A DNA stretch of 64,000 nucleotides from Streptomyces sp. MNU76 (GCF_020982545.1 NZ_JAJKLK010000001.1:186001-250000), one strand, 5' to 3'; positions 1-9,402 are shown, counted from the stretch's first letter. The notes: generated from the sequence alone by a model not told the origin. Numbers and translations: made by a program.

Positions 1-1232
1 CTGCCTGCCGTAGTCGCCGGTGCGCAGTTCGGGGAAGAGCCCCTCCGCGCGCGGGAAGCGCTCGGCGGTCAGGTCGGGGCGCCGCCAGTAGCCGGCCATC
101 ACATGCGGTCCGCGCACCACGAACTGCCCGATCTCCCCGGGCGGCAGTCGCTCGCCGTCGTCCCCGACGACGAACACCTCGGTGCCGGGCAGCGGCAGAC
201 CGCAGGAGCCGGGCCGGGCGAGGTCGCCGTCGGGTGGCATGATCGCGGTGCGCTTGCACTCCGTGAGGCCGTACATCACCTGGATCCGCAGCCCCGGCAG
301 GGCGCCGCGCAGTGCGGCCATGGTGGTGTCCGACAGTGCCGCGCCGGTGTTGGTGAGCAGCCGTAGCCTCGGCAGCCGACCGCCCGCCGCCCCGCCGGAG
401 CCACGCCGCACCAGCCACGCCAGCCGGTCGGCCACGGACGGCACCCCCGGCAGCACGGTGGCCCCGCTCTCCTCCAGACTCCGCAGCAGCGGCGGGCCCG
501 ACTCCGCGACGGTGCCGAGGCGCAGCCGGGCGCCGCTCAGCGCGCAGAGGTAGAGCTGGTAGAGGCCGTAGTCGAAGGAGAGGGGCAGCGGGCAGTACAC
601 GACGTCTTCGGCCCGGTATCCGAGGCACGACTGGATCGCCGACACCGCGAACAACACCTGCTGGTGGGTGCTCACGACGGCCTTCGGCAGCGCGGTGGTG
701 CCTGAGGTGTAGATGAGGCTCACGGGGTCGGTCGTGAGGGGCGCGGGGCCGTCGGCGGTGAGGGGAAGAGGGCCGTCGGTGGTGGACCGTAGGAGATCCT
801 CGATCCGTACGGCCGTCACGCCGGCCCCGGCCGCGGTACGGAGGGCCTTCGGGTCGTCGGAGACGAGGACACGAGGCTCGCAGTCGCCGAGCACGTGCTC
901 CAACGGGCCGCCGCGCACCTCCTCGTGCAGCACGCTGAACACCGCCCCGATGCGGGACGCCGCGTACACCAGCATCGCCACGCCGAGCCCGTCCGCCGCC
1001 TTCACGACCAGGCGGTCACCCCGGCGCACACCCTCCCGCCGAAGCCGTCCGGCCAACCGCGTACTGGCCTCGGCCAGTTCGCCGTAGGAGAGAACACCAC
1101 CTCCGCTCGTGCTCAGGGCGGTGGCCCGGGGGTCCCGCTCGGCGGCCAGGTCGAGGAGCTGGTGGAGGTGGTGGGGGAGGGGTGGTGGATGTGCGTCGGC
1201 GGGGCCGGGATCTGCTGGGACTCTGCGGTCAT
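1..1232 (-). CDS. AMP-dependent acyl/aminoacyl ligase (partial, frameshifted near its start)
   Basis: Adenylate-forming ligase of the ANL superfamily, which would activate a carboxylic or amino acid as acyl-AMP and load it on CoA or a carrier protein. The window edge cuts off its C-terminal part. Read on the minus strand, the phosphate-loop motif YTSGTTALPKAV lies near 675-715 and the A5-type motif YGLTEC near 240-280. The ATG at 1232 overlaps the stop of the upstream gene (ATGA), which implies translational coupling. From that ATG the frame closes after about 40 codons. Adding one C to the four-base run at 1179-1182 restores a continuous ligase, so a missing base is likely. It is the last gene of a set with the AcpS-hotdog fusion and a PLP decarboxylase. 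The substrate cannot be told from sequence. Confidence 0.8.
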
Positions 1233-2263
1233 CACTGCTCCCTCGTCGTGGTGGCCGCGGTGGCTGTGGTGGTGGAGCCGGCGGCGGAGGTGTCGGCCGT
1301 GGCCGCGGTGGCGGGGCCGGTCTCTGTGCCGGGGGCGCTCGCGGCCACGACCACGCCCCTCTCACGCCTCCTCGCGGCCCTTCTCATCGGCACCACCGTC
1401 GTGGCCGTGGCCGCGCAGACGAGCTGGGGTTCGTCGAGAACCTCGGCCGAGCTGTCACCGGCACCGCCACCGGGACCGGCACCGGCGCCGGGTTTCGCGG
1501 CGATCACCTTGTGGGCCCGTAGCTCGACGATCCGACGCAACCGGGTGCTGCGCACGAGACGGCCGCTCGCCTCGATGTAGTCGCCGGGGTGCACGGGCGC
1601 GGTGAAGCGGACGTCGGAGTACTCGGAGAGCAGCCCCTCGTCGCTGTCCGTCCGTACGGTGATCTCGGTGACCAGATCCCCGAAGAGCCGCAGGATCCGG
1701 GCACCGTCGACCAGCCCGCCGCCGTAGTGGGCCTCCTCCTGTCCGATCCGTACGCGCAGGAAGGCCGTGGTGTGCTGCTCCGAGTGCCGCTCCGTGCTGT
1801 GGTGGTGGTCCTCGTCGCTGTCCGCCGCGGACGACATGATGGCGAACTCCTTTCTGTCGATGGCACTTTCGGTGAGGCTGTCGTCGCATCCGCAGGCCGC
1901 GCCGGGCAGGGCGATGGCGACCGCCGCGACGATGTTCTGCTTGTGCGTGATGGACAGGGAGATCTCCGGCGGCCTCCGTGCCGCCCGCCCCCGGAACCGG
2001 ACGACGGGCGCCCCGTCGGTGTCCCGGTCCACGCAGATCTCGTACGGCGCGACGCCCTGGAGCATCCCGGTGCCCAGCACCTTGAGCACCGCCTCCTTGG
2101 CGGCGAACCGCCCGGCCAGGAACTCCAGCCGCCGCTCGGCCCCCATCGCGTCGGCGAGCGCGGTCTCCTCGGGGGCGTAGGCGAACCGCAGGAACCACGG
2201 TCGGCCGAGCAAGGCGCGGAGTTCCTCACGGTCGAGGACGTCGACGCCGATCCGCAGGCTCAA
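1232..2263 (-). CDS. AcpS-type phosphopantetheinyl transferase fused in frame to a hotdog (3-aminobutyryl-CoA ammonia-lyase-like) domain
   Basis: 343 residues. Residues 1-120 are a holo-ACP synthase: IGVDVLD at the start, GRFAAKEAVLKVLG near 51-64 carrying the metal/CoA motif, and SITH near 104-107. Residues 168-260 resemble the hotdog fold of 3-aminobutyryl-CoA ammonia-lyases (RIGQEEAHYGGGLVDG, then a PVHPGDYIEASG stretch). The rest is a low-complexity Ala/Thr tail. No stop separates the halves, but an AAGGAG sequence precedes an in-frame ATG at 1837, so the second domain may also be made alone. AcpS would prime a carrier protein; the hotdog part could add or remove an amine at C3 of a thioester (inferred from family). 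It overlaps the decarboxylase stop upstream by 4 bases and the ligase start downstream by 1. Confidence 0.78.
   Translation of the reverse strand: MSLRIGVDVLDREELRALLGRPWFLRFAYAPEETALADAMGAERRLEFLAGRFAAKEAVLKVLGTGMLQGVAPYEICVDRDTDGAPVVRFRGRAARRPPEISLSITHKQNIVAAVAIALPGAACGCDDSLTESAIDRKEFAIMSSAADSDEDHHHSTERHSEQHTTAFLRVRIGQEEAHYGGGLVDGARILRLFGDLVTEITVRTDSDEGLLSEYSDVRFTAPVHPGDYIEASGRLVRSTRLRRIVELRAHKVIAAKPGAGAGPGGGAGDSSAEVLDEPQLVCAATATTVVPMRRAARRRERGVVVAASAPGTETGPATAATADTSAAGSTTTATAATTTREQ
1834..1855 (-). promoter_or_regulatory. Internal ribosome binding site inside the AcpS-hotdog ORF
   Basis: On the minus strand AGAAAGGAG is followed by nine bases and ATG at 1837, in frame with the fused ORF. 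It marks where the hotdog gene would begin as a separate gene, and suggests that two products, fused and free, can be made from one reading frame. Confidence 0.55.
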
Positions 2264-3669
2264 GGCATCCCGTCGAAGTCGACGAGCCGCTGCTTGGCGA
2301 GCAGGTCCTCGGTGGTGTCCCGCTCCCGCACCAGATGCGCGCGGCCACGGTGGACGAGCACCTCGGCCGGATAGCCGTGGCTCAGGAAGAGCCCCGGCGA
2401 CGCGGTCGGCCCGTACGCCCCCGAACGCTGGACCCCCAACAGGTCCCCCGGCCGCACCTCGGGCAGCTCCACCTTCTTGGCGACCACGTCGTTCGGCGTA
2501 CAGAGGGGGCCGGTGAGGGTGTAGCGCCGCAGAGGCGCCTCGGACGCCGAACCCGATACCTGTTCCTGCGCCTGTCCCTGTGCCTGTCCCGGTCCCAGAT
2601 GGACGACGGGAAAGTTCCGTTTGACGAAGCTCCCGACCCCGACGGCCGCCATGTGGTGATTCGTCCCGCCGTCCGCGACGACGAACGTCTCACCCCTGGA
2701 CTCCTTCACGTACCGGGCGCGTACGACATACGTACCGGCCGTCGCCGTGAGGAAGCGGCCCAGCTCGATGATCAGCCGGCACCCGGGATTGCGCGTGGCG
2801 AACGGCGCGATCGCGGCACGCATGCCCGCGCCCAGGGCGGTCAGGTCGAGGTCGTCCTCGTTGTCGAAGTAGGCGACCCCCAGACCACCGCCGAAGTCCA
2901 CGGTCTCCAGCGGGAATCCGAGCCGCCCCGCCAGATCCTCGGCGGCGGCCAGCACCTCGCGGGTGTTGCGGACCACGTCCTCGTGGTGCAGGAACCGCGT
3001 CCCCATGTACGCGTGGACGCCCCGTACCCGGATGTTGCGCAACTCCGCCAACTCGCTCTTGGCGTCCCGCAGTTCCTCCTCGTCGATACCGAACTGCCGG
3101 GGTTTGCCACCCATGGCGAGCCCGGACCCCTTGGTACTGAAGGCGGGATTCACCCGCAGCACCACGGGAACCCTGCGGTCGGCGACAGCTCGGGCTTCGG
3201 CGACAGCGTCGGCGTCGGCGTCGGGTTCTGCTTCGGCCTTGACGTCAGCCTCGGCGTCGACTTCGGCCGCGAGCCGATCCAACTGCCTCAGCTCCTCCAG
3301 CGATTCACACACCACCGCGTGGATCCCGGTCTCGACACAGGCCGTCAGCTCCCGCAGGTCCTTCCCCGGCCCGAGGAAGATGATGTCCTCCGGGGCAACG
3401 CCGGCCCGTAGCGCGGTGACGAGTTCGGCGTACGAGGAGACCTCGGCGCCCGCTCCCCGCGCGCCGAGGAAGGCGCACACGCTGATGTTCGGGTTGGCCT
3501 TGAGCGAGAAGAAGATGTCGACGGACTCGGGCAGGAGACCGCGCAGTTCGCGAAAGGTCCCCTCCAGTACGTCCGCGTCGTAGACGAACAACGGCGTACC
3601 GAATTCCTCGGCCAGCTCTCCGAACGATTTTCCCTGTACCTGGACGCGCTGTGCACTCACTGCACTCAC
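2260..3669 (-). CDS. Type III PLP-dependent decarboxylase (Orn/DAP decarboxylase family)
   Basis: About 469 residues with the fold III decarboxylase pattern: TPLFVYDADV near the N-terminus, PLP lysine in FFSLKANPN, the phosphate-binding FGGGLGV, and the C-terminal CTPND that supplies the catalytic Cys-Asp of the partner subunit. It most resembles the decarboxylases that act on carrier-bound or free amino acids in secondary metabolism (BtrK-like) or DAP decarboxylase. The GTG at 3669 was chosen because GGAAGGG lies just upstream; a longer frame to 3858 has no good site and begins with simple repeats. Two low-complexity insertions stand out: an Ala/Asp/Glu-rich stretch of about 30 residues before RRVPVVLRVNP, and a Gln/Gly stretch near the C-terminus. 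Its stop overlaps the AcpS start by four bases. Confidence 0.85.
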   Translation of the reverse strand: MSAVSAQRVQVQGKSFGELAEEFGTPLFVYDADVLEGTFRELRGLLPESVDIFFSLKANPNISVCAFLGARGAGAEVSSYAELVTALRAGVAPEDIIFLGPGKDLRELTACVETGIHAVVCESLEELRQLDRLAAEVDAEADVKAEAEPDADADAVAEARAVADRRVPVVLRVNPAFSTKGSGLAMGGKPRQFGIDEEELRDAKSELAELRNIRVRGVHAYMGTRFLHHEDVVRNTREVLAAAEDLAGRLGFPLETVDFGGGLGVAYFDNEDDLDLTALGAGMRAAIAPFATRNPGCRLIIELGRFLTATAGTYVVRARYVKESRGETFVVADGGTNHHMAAVGVGSFVKRNFPVVHLGPGQAQGQAQEQVSGSASEAPLRRYTLTGPLCTPNDVVAKKVELPEVRPGDLLGVQRSGAYGPTASPGLFLSHGYPAEVLVHRGRAHLVRERDTTEDLLAKQRLVDFDGMP

Positions 3670-3791
3670 GAAATTCCCTTCCTGGGTTTTCCGGCCCCCG
3701 CTGGTGCGGTTCACTGCCAGCCGGAGTCGTCGTCCTGTGTATGACGAACAGGTCCCTGGGATGTCGCGAACGCCATGACCGCCTCGCGTGC

Positions 3792-3818
3792 CATGAACTC
3801 CATGAATTCCATGAACTC
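3792..3818. repeat. Three tandem 9-bp repeats (CATGAACTC type)
   Basis: CATGAACTC, CATGAATTC, CATGAACTC lie head to tail in the leader of the decarboxylase operon, about 125 bases upstream of its start. The rest of 3670-3923 holds no convincing gene. Confidence 0.7.
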
Positions 3819-3923
3819 CGTGCCCATTCCTGTGCGGCTGATGGGGTGCTTCCGACAAGCAAGAGTTTTGCGGCTCGGAGATGCCGTGGGAAGTCGAAAG
3901 CGATGGCCCAAACTGGCCGTGGC

Positions 3924-4253
3924 CTATTCAGTCCTGGGCCACCAGGGCCAGCCCTCGTCCGGCACGAAGAGGGGCGATTCGGCACACCGCACCTGCCAGC
4001 TCCGCAGGTCGGGCCGACACGCGACCGTCCGCCGCCAGAGCCGTACCGCCCTGCCCTCCGCTTCTTCGAGGCAGGCCGCGCGCAGGAAGAACCCCACCAC
4101 CGGTCGCGTGGGGTCGTCCCGGTGCACGGTGACATGTTCGAGCCCCTCGGACTCACCGGCGCTCGCGGCGAGCGCCGGCCCGGTGTCCGCGGGCAGGGAA
4201 CCACCGCCGGCCCCCCGACCGGACGGTTCCAGGGCAAGGTGAATGAGATACAT
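3924..4253 (-). CDS. Small conserved actinomycete protein of unknown function
   Basis: About 109 residues starting MYLIHLALEP and containing GLEHVTVHRDD, VGFFLRA and a Trp-rich C-terminus ending PWWPRTE. The LEHVTVH and FFLRAACLEEAE pattern looks like a recurring small Streptomyces protein, but I cannot name a function. The start is uncertain: AGGGGG abuts the ATG directly, and another ATG at 4280 has GGCAGGG nearby. No signal peptide or membrane segment is visible. It sits between the decarboxylase leader and the LuxR gene on the same strand. Confidence 0.6.
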   Translation of the reverse strand: MYLIHLALEPSGRGAGGGSLPADTGPALAASAGESEGLEHVTVHRDDPTRPVVGFFLRAACLEEAEGRAVRLWRRTVACRPDLRSWQVRCAESPLFVPDEGWPWWPRTE

Positions 4254-4431
4254 CCCCCTAGCTTGGGGCGCTCGCCGCATATGCCCTGCCGACGGTCGCT
4301 GGACGGTTCGGGCCATGGCCGGGACCGGCCACACCTCACGCACTCGCGCGATCGCGCCCACCGGCCTGCTGTCGGCAGTCGTCAGGCACCCGTCCGAACA
4401 GACGTCAGGCACCCGTCGCGTCGCGTCGGCC

Positions 4432-5424
4432 TCAGCCCTGGATGAACCCCTGCTGGGCCGCCCGCACGCCCGCCTGGAAACGGCTGCGGGAGTCGAAGTG
4501 CTCCATCAGGGCGGTGGCGATGCGGCGGGCCGTGCGCGCCGAGACCCCGAGCCGCTTGGCGACCATCTCGTCCGTGTGCCCCAGCGCCAGCAGCCGCAGT
4601 GCCTCCAGATGTTGGGCGCTCAACCCGGCCGGCTCCCGCTGCTGCCCGTCCACCCCGAACGGTTCGGCCGTCCGCCACACGTTCTCGAACAGCGCCGACA
4701 GCGCGGTCACCGTGCCCTGCGCCCGATGGATCGTGACCCCTGCCCCCGTGTCGTCGCTGTTCGCGGCGATCAACGCGACCCGCCGGTCCCAGATGATCAT
4801 GCGGTTGGGCAGCGAGGGCGCCGTCCGTACCTGCGCCCCGTGGGAGGTGAGCCACTCCGCGTGCGCCACGCTGGCCGAGTCGTTGCGGATGCTGTCGAGA
4901 TAGACGGTCCGCATCCGCACACCCCGGTCCAGCAGCCGACGGTTCAACGGCCGCGAGTTGCGCATGTTCGCCTCGGTCTGGGCGCCGCCGGGCGCGAAGG
5001 TCAGGAACTCGTCCTCGACCTCGTTGTTCATCGCCGCCAGATGGTCCCGGATATTGTCGAGGCCCTCGACGTGTTCCGCGTCGCCCTTCACGGTCGCGGA
5101 ATCGTCGAGCGCGAATTCCGAGAGAATGCGCGCGGCCGCCGCGCGGCCCTCCTCCACCCGCTGCTGCTGAACGGCGAGTTCGGCCTGCTGCCGGGCGATC
5201 AGCATTTCCATCCCCAGTTGGGGATTGAGGGCGTGCATACGCTGCGGATCCTCGGCAGACGGTCGTATGAGCGCCATTTCGCTGAGTCTGTCGAGAGCGG
5301 TACGTATCTCGTCCCGGGAGAGACCTAATGCGTCGCTCAGGCCTGTGACTCCGGCTTCGGGGTGGGCCAGCATCCCCCGGTAGACGGATTCGGTGCGGGC
5401 GTCAATCCCAAAGACATCGAGCAT
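4432..5424 (-). CDS. LuxR-family regulator with N-terminal TrmB/wHTH-like domain
   Basis: About 330 residues. The N-terminus (MLDVFGIDARTESVYRGML, then LSDALGLSRDEIRTALDRL) is a TrmB-like winged helix, followed by a coiled segment and a central sensor-like region, and a C-terminal LuxR helix-turn-helix (LSAQHLEALRLLALGHTDEMVAKRLGVSARTARR). This domain order is common for regulators encoded beside Streptomyces secondary-metabolite genes. GGAG lies upstream of two close starts (5433 and 5424); 5424 is preferred because the spacing from 5433 is short. It may control the neighbouring ligase/decarboxylase cluster (inference from position). Confidence 0.82.
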   Translation of the reverse strand: MLDVFGIDARTESVYRGMLAHPEAGVTGLSDALGLSRDEIRTALDRLSEMALIRPSAEDPQRMHALNPQLGMEMLIARQQAELAVQQQRVEEGRAAAARILSEFALDDSATVKGDAEHVEGLDNIRDHLAAMNNEVEDEFLTFAPGGAQTEANMRNSRPLNRRLLDRGVRMRTVYLDSIRNDSASVAHAEWLTSHGAQVRTAPSLPNRMIIWDRRVALIAANSDDTGAGVTIHRAQGTVTALSALFENVWRTAEPFGVDGQQREPAGLSAQHLEALRLLALGHTDEMVAKRLGVSARTARRIATALMEHFDSRSRFQAGVRAAQQGFIQG

Positions 5425-5433
5425 GCGTCTCAT

Positions 5434-5979
5434 CCATCTCCAGTACGGGTCCCCTTCGCACGCCCACAGCCCGGACCCGTGGCGACGGCGACGCCGACCC
5501 GGCCCCCTCTCGTGATCATGCGTTGCTGGTCCGCTACCCCGGGTGGCGCCCAACACGCCCGCCTCCAGCCCGCCTTCAGCGGATGTGCACACCACGCACC
5601 CGTTTCGCGAACGAAACCACGGGTAACCGGAACAGTTCGCTCCGGCCCGGACTCCCTGATCCTGAGGCTCACGACGCACATCTGGACCGGCCGCGCCGGC
5701 TGCGTGCGGCAGTGCCCCGATACCTCAACTCTCCTCACCGAAAAGGAAGTTGGGGCGCGCGAAAAGGGCGAGTGGCGTGAGTCAGGTCACAGGCCGGCTG
5801 CGGGGGAAGTGGTCCACGGCATCCCCTGAGCCTGGCATGCTCATGCGTGGCTACTGGGGGGTAACCGCCGCGTGCGCACTGCCGTGAGGGCATGTGCGCC
5901 GCCATGCCCTCCCTGCGCCGCCTCGTTCTCTCTCCCTCCTGAAGCGCACCCCCCTGTCACCGCTCCCGAGGACTCACGC
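5434..5979. other. Intergenic region, no gene seen
   Basis: Divergent upstream region of the LuxR gene (minus) and the lipoprotein gene (plus). Short open frames here have no family features or ribosome binding sites. It should contain promoters for both genes, but I could not identify clear hexamers. Confidence 0.5.
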
Positions 5980-7533
5980 GTGCACAAGCTCAGAAGACAC
6001 ACCCAACTGTCGGTACTGTCGGCGATCACCGTCGCGACCCTGCTGATCACCGGCTGCTCCACCGACTCCCCCGCCACCGCCGACAAGGCGGCCGCCACGA
6101 CGGCCGAGTCTCCCGCGTCCGGCGCGGCCGAGGAACAACTCGCCGTCGTGTCCGCCCCGACCGGTGACGCCACCCCCACCGCCGTGGCCGACGCGAACGC
6201 GGCCGACCGGCTGGGCAAGGCCGAGAAATCCGCGCTCAAGGTCGCGTCGTACGACAGAAAGAGCGGCCGGGCGGTGATCACGGCACCGGCGTCCGAGCCG
6301 GACGCCGAACCGTCCGCGACTCCGTCGACGACCGCCTCCGCCTCCCAGGACTCCGACGAGGGCGACACCGGCACCGACCCTGGAACCGCCACCGACCCCG
6401 GAACCGACCCTGGAACCGACCCCGGCACCGGAGCAGGTGCGAAGCCGAACCCGAAGCCGAAGCCCGCCGTGGCCGTCGGCGACGTCATAGCCAGCGCCCC
6501 CGCCCCCGGCGCCCCCGACGGCGTGCTGGCCGAGGTGACGGAGATCGTCGGCACGGCGGCGGACGGCGGCACGACCGTCGAGACGGAGCCGGCCGAGCTC
6601 AACTCCGTCCTGGGTGAGGGCAAGGCGGACGGCCAGGTCCCTGTCGACCCCTCCACCCTGGACGTCGACCCGCTCGTCCAGGGCGTGAAGGTCTCCTGGG
6701 CGAAGACCGGCGACCTCACCTTCGGCCCCGAGGGCGCGAAGCTCCCGCTCGGCAGCCTGCGCATCGACGTGGGCGCGGCGGTGGAGACCGCGCCGGGCGC
6801 CCCCGCCTCGGCGGCGGCCTCGGTCGAGGGCTTCGTCCAACTCGCCCCCGAGGTCGCCTTCTCGTACGACGGCTCCGGCGCCGGCACGGGCTCGTCGCCG
6901 GGCGGCGCGTTCCTGGGCCTGACCGGCGACTGGGCCTCGCAGTGGTCGCTGAAGGGCCGCGCGGCCGGCTCGACCGACGGCAAGCCGATCCGTATCCCCT
7001 TCGCCGAACTGCACGCCGATCCCGTCATCCAGGTCGGCCCCGTCCCGATCGTCGTCAACCTGGACCTCGTCTGCTACTTCCAGGTCGACGCCGACGGCCG
7101 CGTCACGGTCGACGTCGAGCAGGACCTCAAGGGCGACTTCCGCCTCGGCGGCAACTTCACCTGGGCCAAGGGCTGGCAGGGCGTGAGCGAGTCGAACATG
7201 ACCGGAGAGCCCCTGAAGACGACGGTCACGGCCGTCGGCGACGTCAAGGCCGCGATGGGCGCGGAGGCGACGGTCGGCCTCTACGGCACGGTCGGCGTCA
7301 CCGCCGACATCGCCCCGTACCTCCGCGCCGAGGCCGACGCGACCGCCGAGGGCTCGGCGAACGGCACAGGTTCGGCGAAGGGCTCCTGGGCCCTGTACGG
7401 CGGCATCGACCTCACCGGATCCCTGAACCTCCAACTCTCCATCTTCGGCACACCGATCTTCCAGACGAAGATCCCCCTCGGCGCACTGCACGAGGAGTGG
7501 CTCCTGACGAAGGGCGAGGCGAAGACGCCGTAG
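5980..7533 (+). CDS. Large secreted lipoprotein of unknown function
   Basis: About 517 residues. A lipoprotein signal peptide ends in LLITGCS, so Cys25 would be lipidated and the protein anchored outside the membrane. A Ser/Thr/Asp-rich linker follows, with TDPGT repeats and a KPNPKPKP stretch (around 6340-6470), then a beta-rich region with alternating hydrophobic residues, including a passage that looks like barrel or propeller strands (VTVDVEQDLKGDFRLGG). No catalytic motif was recognised. The GTG start at 5980 has CGAGGA eight bases upstream, better than any upstream codon. It stands alone and is followed by a hairpin terminator. Confidence 0.85.
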   Translation: MHKLRRHTQLSVLSAITVATLLITGCSTDSPATADKAAATTAESPASGAAEEQLAVVSAPTGDATPTAVADANAADRLGKAEKSALKVASYDRKSGRAVITAPASEPDAEPSATPSTTASASQDSDEGDTGTDPGTATDPGTDPGTDPGTGAGAKPNPKPKPAVAVGDVIASAPAPGAPDGVLAEVTEIVGTAADGGTTVETEPAELNSVLGEGKADGQVPVDPSTLDVDPLVQGVKVSWAKTGDLTFGPEGAKLPLGSLRIDVGAAVETAPGAPASAAASVEGFVQLAPEVAFSYDGSGAGTGSSPGGAFLGLTGDWASQWSLKGRAAGSTDGKPIRIPFAELHADPVIQVGPVPIVVNLDLVCYFQVDADGRVTVDVEQDLKGDFRLGGNFTWAKGWQGVSESNMTGEPLKTTVTAVGDVKAAMGAEATVGLYGTVGVTADIAPYLRAEADATAEGSANGTGSAKGSWALYGGIDLTGSLNLQLSIFGTPIFQTKIPLGALHEEWLLTKGEAKTP

Positions 7534-7558
7534 GGCGCGCCCGCTTCCCTGTGACCGC

Positions 7559-7595
7559 AGGCCCTGCTCTCCTCCCGCCGGGAAGGGCAGGGCCT
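7559..7595 (+). terminator. Hairpin terminator after the lipoprotein gene
   Basis: AGGCCCTGC and GCAGGGCCT form a perfect 9-bp stem with a 19-base loop, 25 bases after the stop codon. No T-run follows, as is usual in Streptomyces. Confidence 0.6.
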
Positions 7596-7652
7596 ACGGC
7601 ACAGGCCGAAGAGGGCGAAGGAATAGCGGGGGCAACGGGAGAGAATCCCCCC

Positions 7653-8838
7653 ATGGGGACCACGAAACTCACCGCCCGCGCCCTCAACCGCGCGACCCTC
7701 GCCCGCCAACTGCTCCTCTCCCGCGTGGAGTTGGACGTGCCGTCGGCGATGCGACGCATCGTGGCCCTCCAAGCCCAACACCCGGCGTCCCCGTACATCG
7801 CCCTGTGGAACCGCCTGTCCCCCTTCGACCCCACCACCCTGGACGCGGCGCTCGCCGACCACCGCCTCGTCCGGGCGACCTTGATGCGCGTCACGGTCCA
7901 CACGGTCCACGCGGACGACTACACCCCGTTCCGCGAGGCGATGGAACCCACCCTGCGAGGCTCCCGCCTGGGCGACCCCCGCTACCGCGCCTCCGGCCTG
8001 ACAGCCGCCGACGCCGACGCCTTCCTCCCGCACCTCCTCGACCACGCCGACCGCACCGTGCGCACGGCCGCCGAACTCCGCACCTGGCTGGAGGACCACC
8101 TCGGCGCCGCCGCCCCGGACGCCGACGCCCCGGACACCGCCGCCCACCGCATGCTCCGTCACTACGTGCCCCTGTGGCACGCCCCGACCGGCGGCCCTTG
8201 GTCCTTCGACACCCGCCAGTCCTACGTGGCGGCCTCCCCGCGACCGTCCCTCACGGACCCGGAAGCGGCCGCCGAGGGCCTCCGCGCCCTCATCCGCCGC
8301 TATCTCCAGGGCTTCGGCCCGGCGACGGTCGCGGACATGGCCCAGTTCGCACTGATCCAACAGCGCCGCATCAAAACGGCCTTGTCCGCCATGCCGGAGG
8401 AACTCGAAACCCTGCACGCCACCGACACCGGCCACACCCTGTACGACATCCCGGGCGCCCCACGCCCCCGGAGGACACCCCGCCCCACCCCGCCTGCTGG
8501 CCATGTGGGACAGCACGCTCCTGGCCTACGCGGACCGGGGCCGCCTCCTCCCACCCGAGTACCGCCCGTACGTGACCCGCATGAACGGAGACGTACTCCC
8601 GACCCTCCTGGTGGACGGCAAGGTGGCCGGCATCTGGCGCCCCCTGCCCGACTCCATCGAGGCCACGGCCTTCCACCCGCTCCCCACCGCTGTCTGGGAC
8701 GCCCTCACGGAGGAGGCCACCGCCCTGCACGCCTTCCTCACCGCCCGCTCGGACCCCACCCCGTACCGCCGCCACGACCACTGGTGGACGAAGCCGCTCC
8801 CGCCCACGGCGGAGACACGCGTACTCCCCGCCGCTTGA
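7653..8838 (+). CDS. AlkZ-like winged-helix DNA-binding protein, probably a DNA glycosylase (frameshifted)
   Basis: The protein starts MGTTKLTARALNRATLARQLLL and contains RIVALQAQHPASPYIALWNRL, the hallmark of the winged-helix DNA-binding/AlkZ (HTH_42) family, which unhooks DNA crosslinks in the azinomycin producer. The first frame ends its resemblance near 8465 and the family sequence resumes in another frame with LLAMWDSTLLAYADRGR to a stop at 8838. Adding one C to each of the runs at 8465-8469 and 8478-8481 rejoins them as PRPPEDTPAPPRLLAMW. Two homopolymer losses in 15 bases suggest sequencing error; otherwise it is a pseudogene. GGGAGAG precedes the ATG. The QxQ-type catalytic motif is consistent with QAQHP. 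Confidence 0.78.
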
Positions 8839-8922
8839 CGGGGACCTGCTCCCCGCAGTATCTCGCTCCACCACTCCTCCGAGTGATGGCGATCGCGCGA
8901 ACTTCGAAGTACTTTCAAAGTC

Positions 8923-9402
8923 ATGGGTACCGAGAGCGCCGCCGTGAACTTCTCCGAGCTGGTGAACAAGAACAAGCAGACACTCGCCCGGCTCCAGGAA
9001 TCACCGAGACTGCTCCTGCACCGCCGGGACGGAGAAGATCTGGTTCTCACGACCGCGGCGCGGGCCGAGCAGGACCAGACGGTGGTGTCCGCAGCCACTC
9101 GGATGCTGGTCGCGATGGCTCGCCGGGAGCCCGGCAGCATGGAACTGCTCCTCGACATACTGCCGGAGGCCTTCCCCTGGGTCCGTTTCCTGCCCGAGCC
9201 CGATCTCCACGCCTTCGCCGTCGAACTGGTCGACACCATGCGGGCCGCCGACTCGGTCGGCAACAGCGCCTCCGTCGCCCAGCTGCTCATCGCCTGGCAG
9301 CACACCGCGGAGGTCTACTCCGACCCGGAACTCCTGGCCGCGCTGACCCGGCACCACTCCGAGGACTACGGCCTGGTACCCGACCCCAGGAACATCGCAT
9401 GA
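8923..9402 (+). CDS. Phd/YefM-like antitoxin of a type II toxin-antitoxin pair
   Basis: 159 residues. The N-terminus (NFSELVNKNKQTLARLQESPRLLLHRRDGEDLVLTTAARAE) has the Phd/YefM layout of a DNA-binding antitoxin: short helix, then beta strands ending in a DxxLV-type strand. The longer C-terminal helical part would bind the toxin. The stop codon overlaps the next ATG (ATGA), the usual coupling between antitoxin and toxin. Assigned by resemblance and position. Confidence 0.62.
   Translation: MGTESAAVNFSELVNKNKQTLARLQESPRLLLHRRDGEDLVLTTAARAEQDQTVVSAATRMLVAMARREPGSMELLLDILPEAFPWVRFLPEPDLHAFAVELVDTMRAADSVGNSASVAQLLIAWQHTAEVYSDPELLAALTRHHSEDYGLVPDPRNIA

Noticed and set aside
3669..3858. Longer start for the decarboxylase at 3858
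   Set aside because: The extra 63 residues are His/Gly repeats with no ribosome site; GTG at 3669 has a good one and matches family length.
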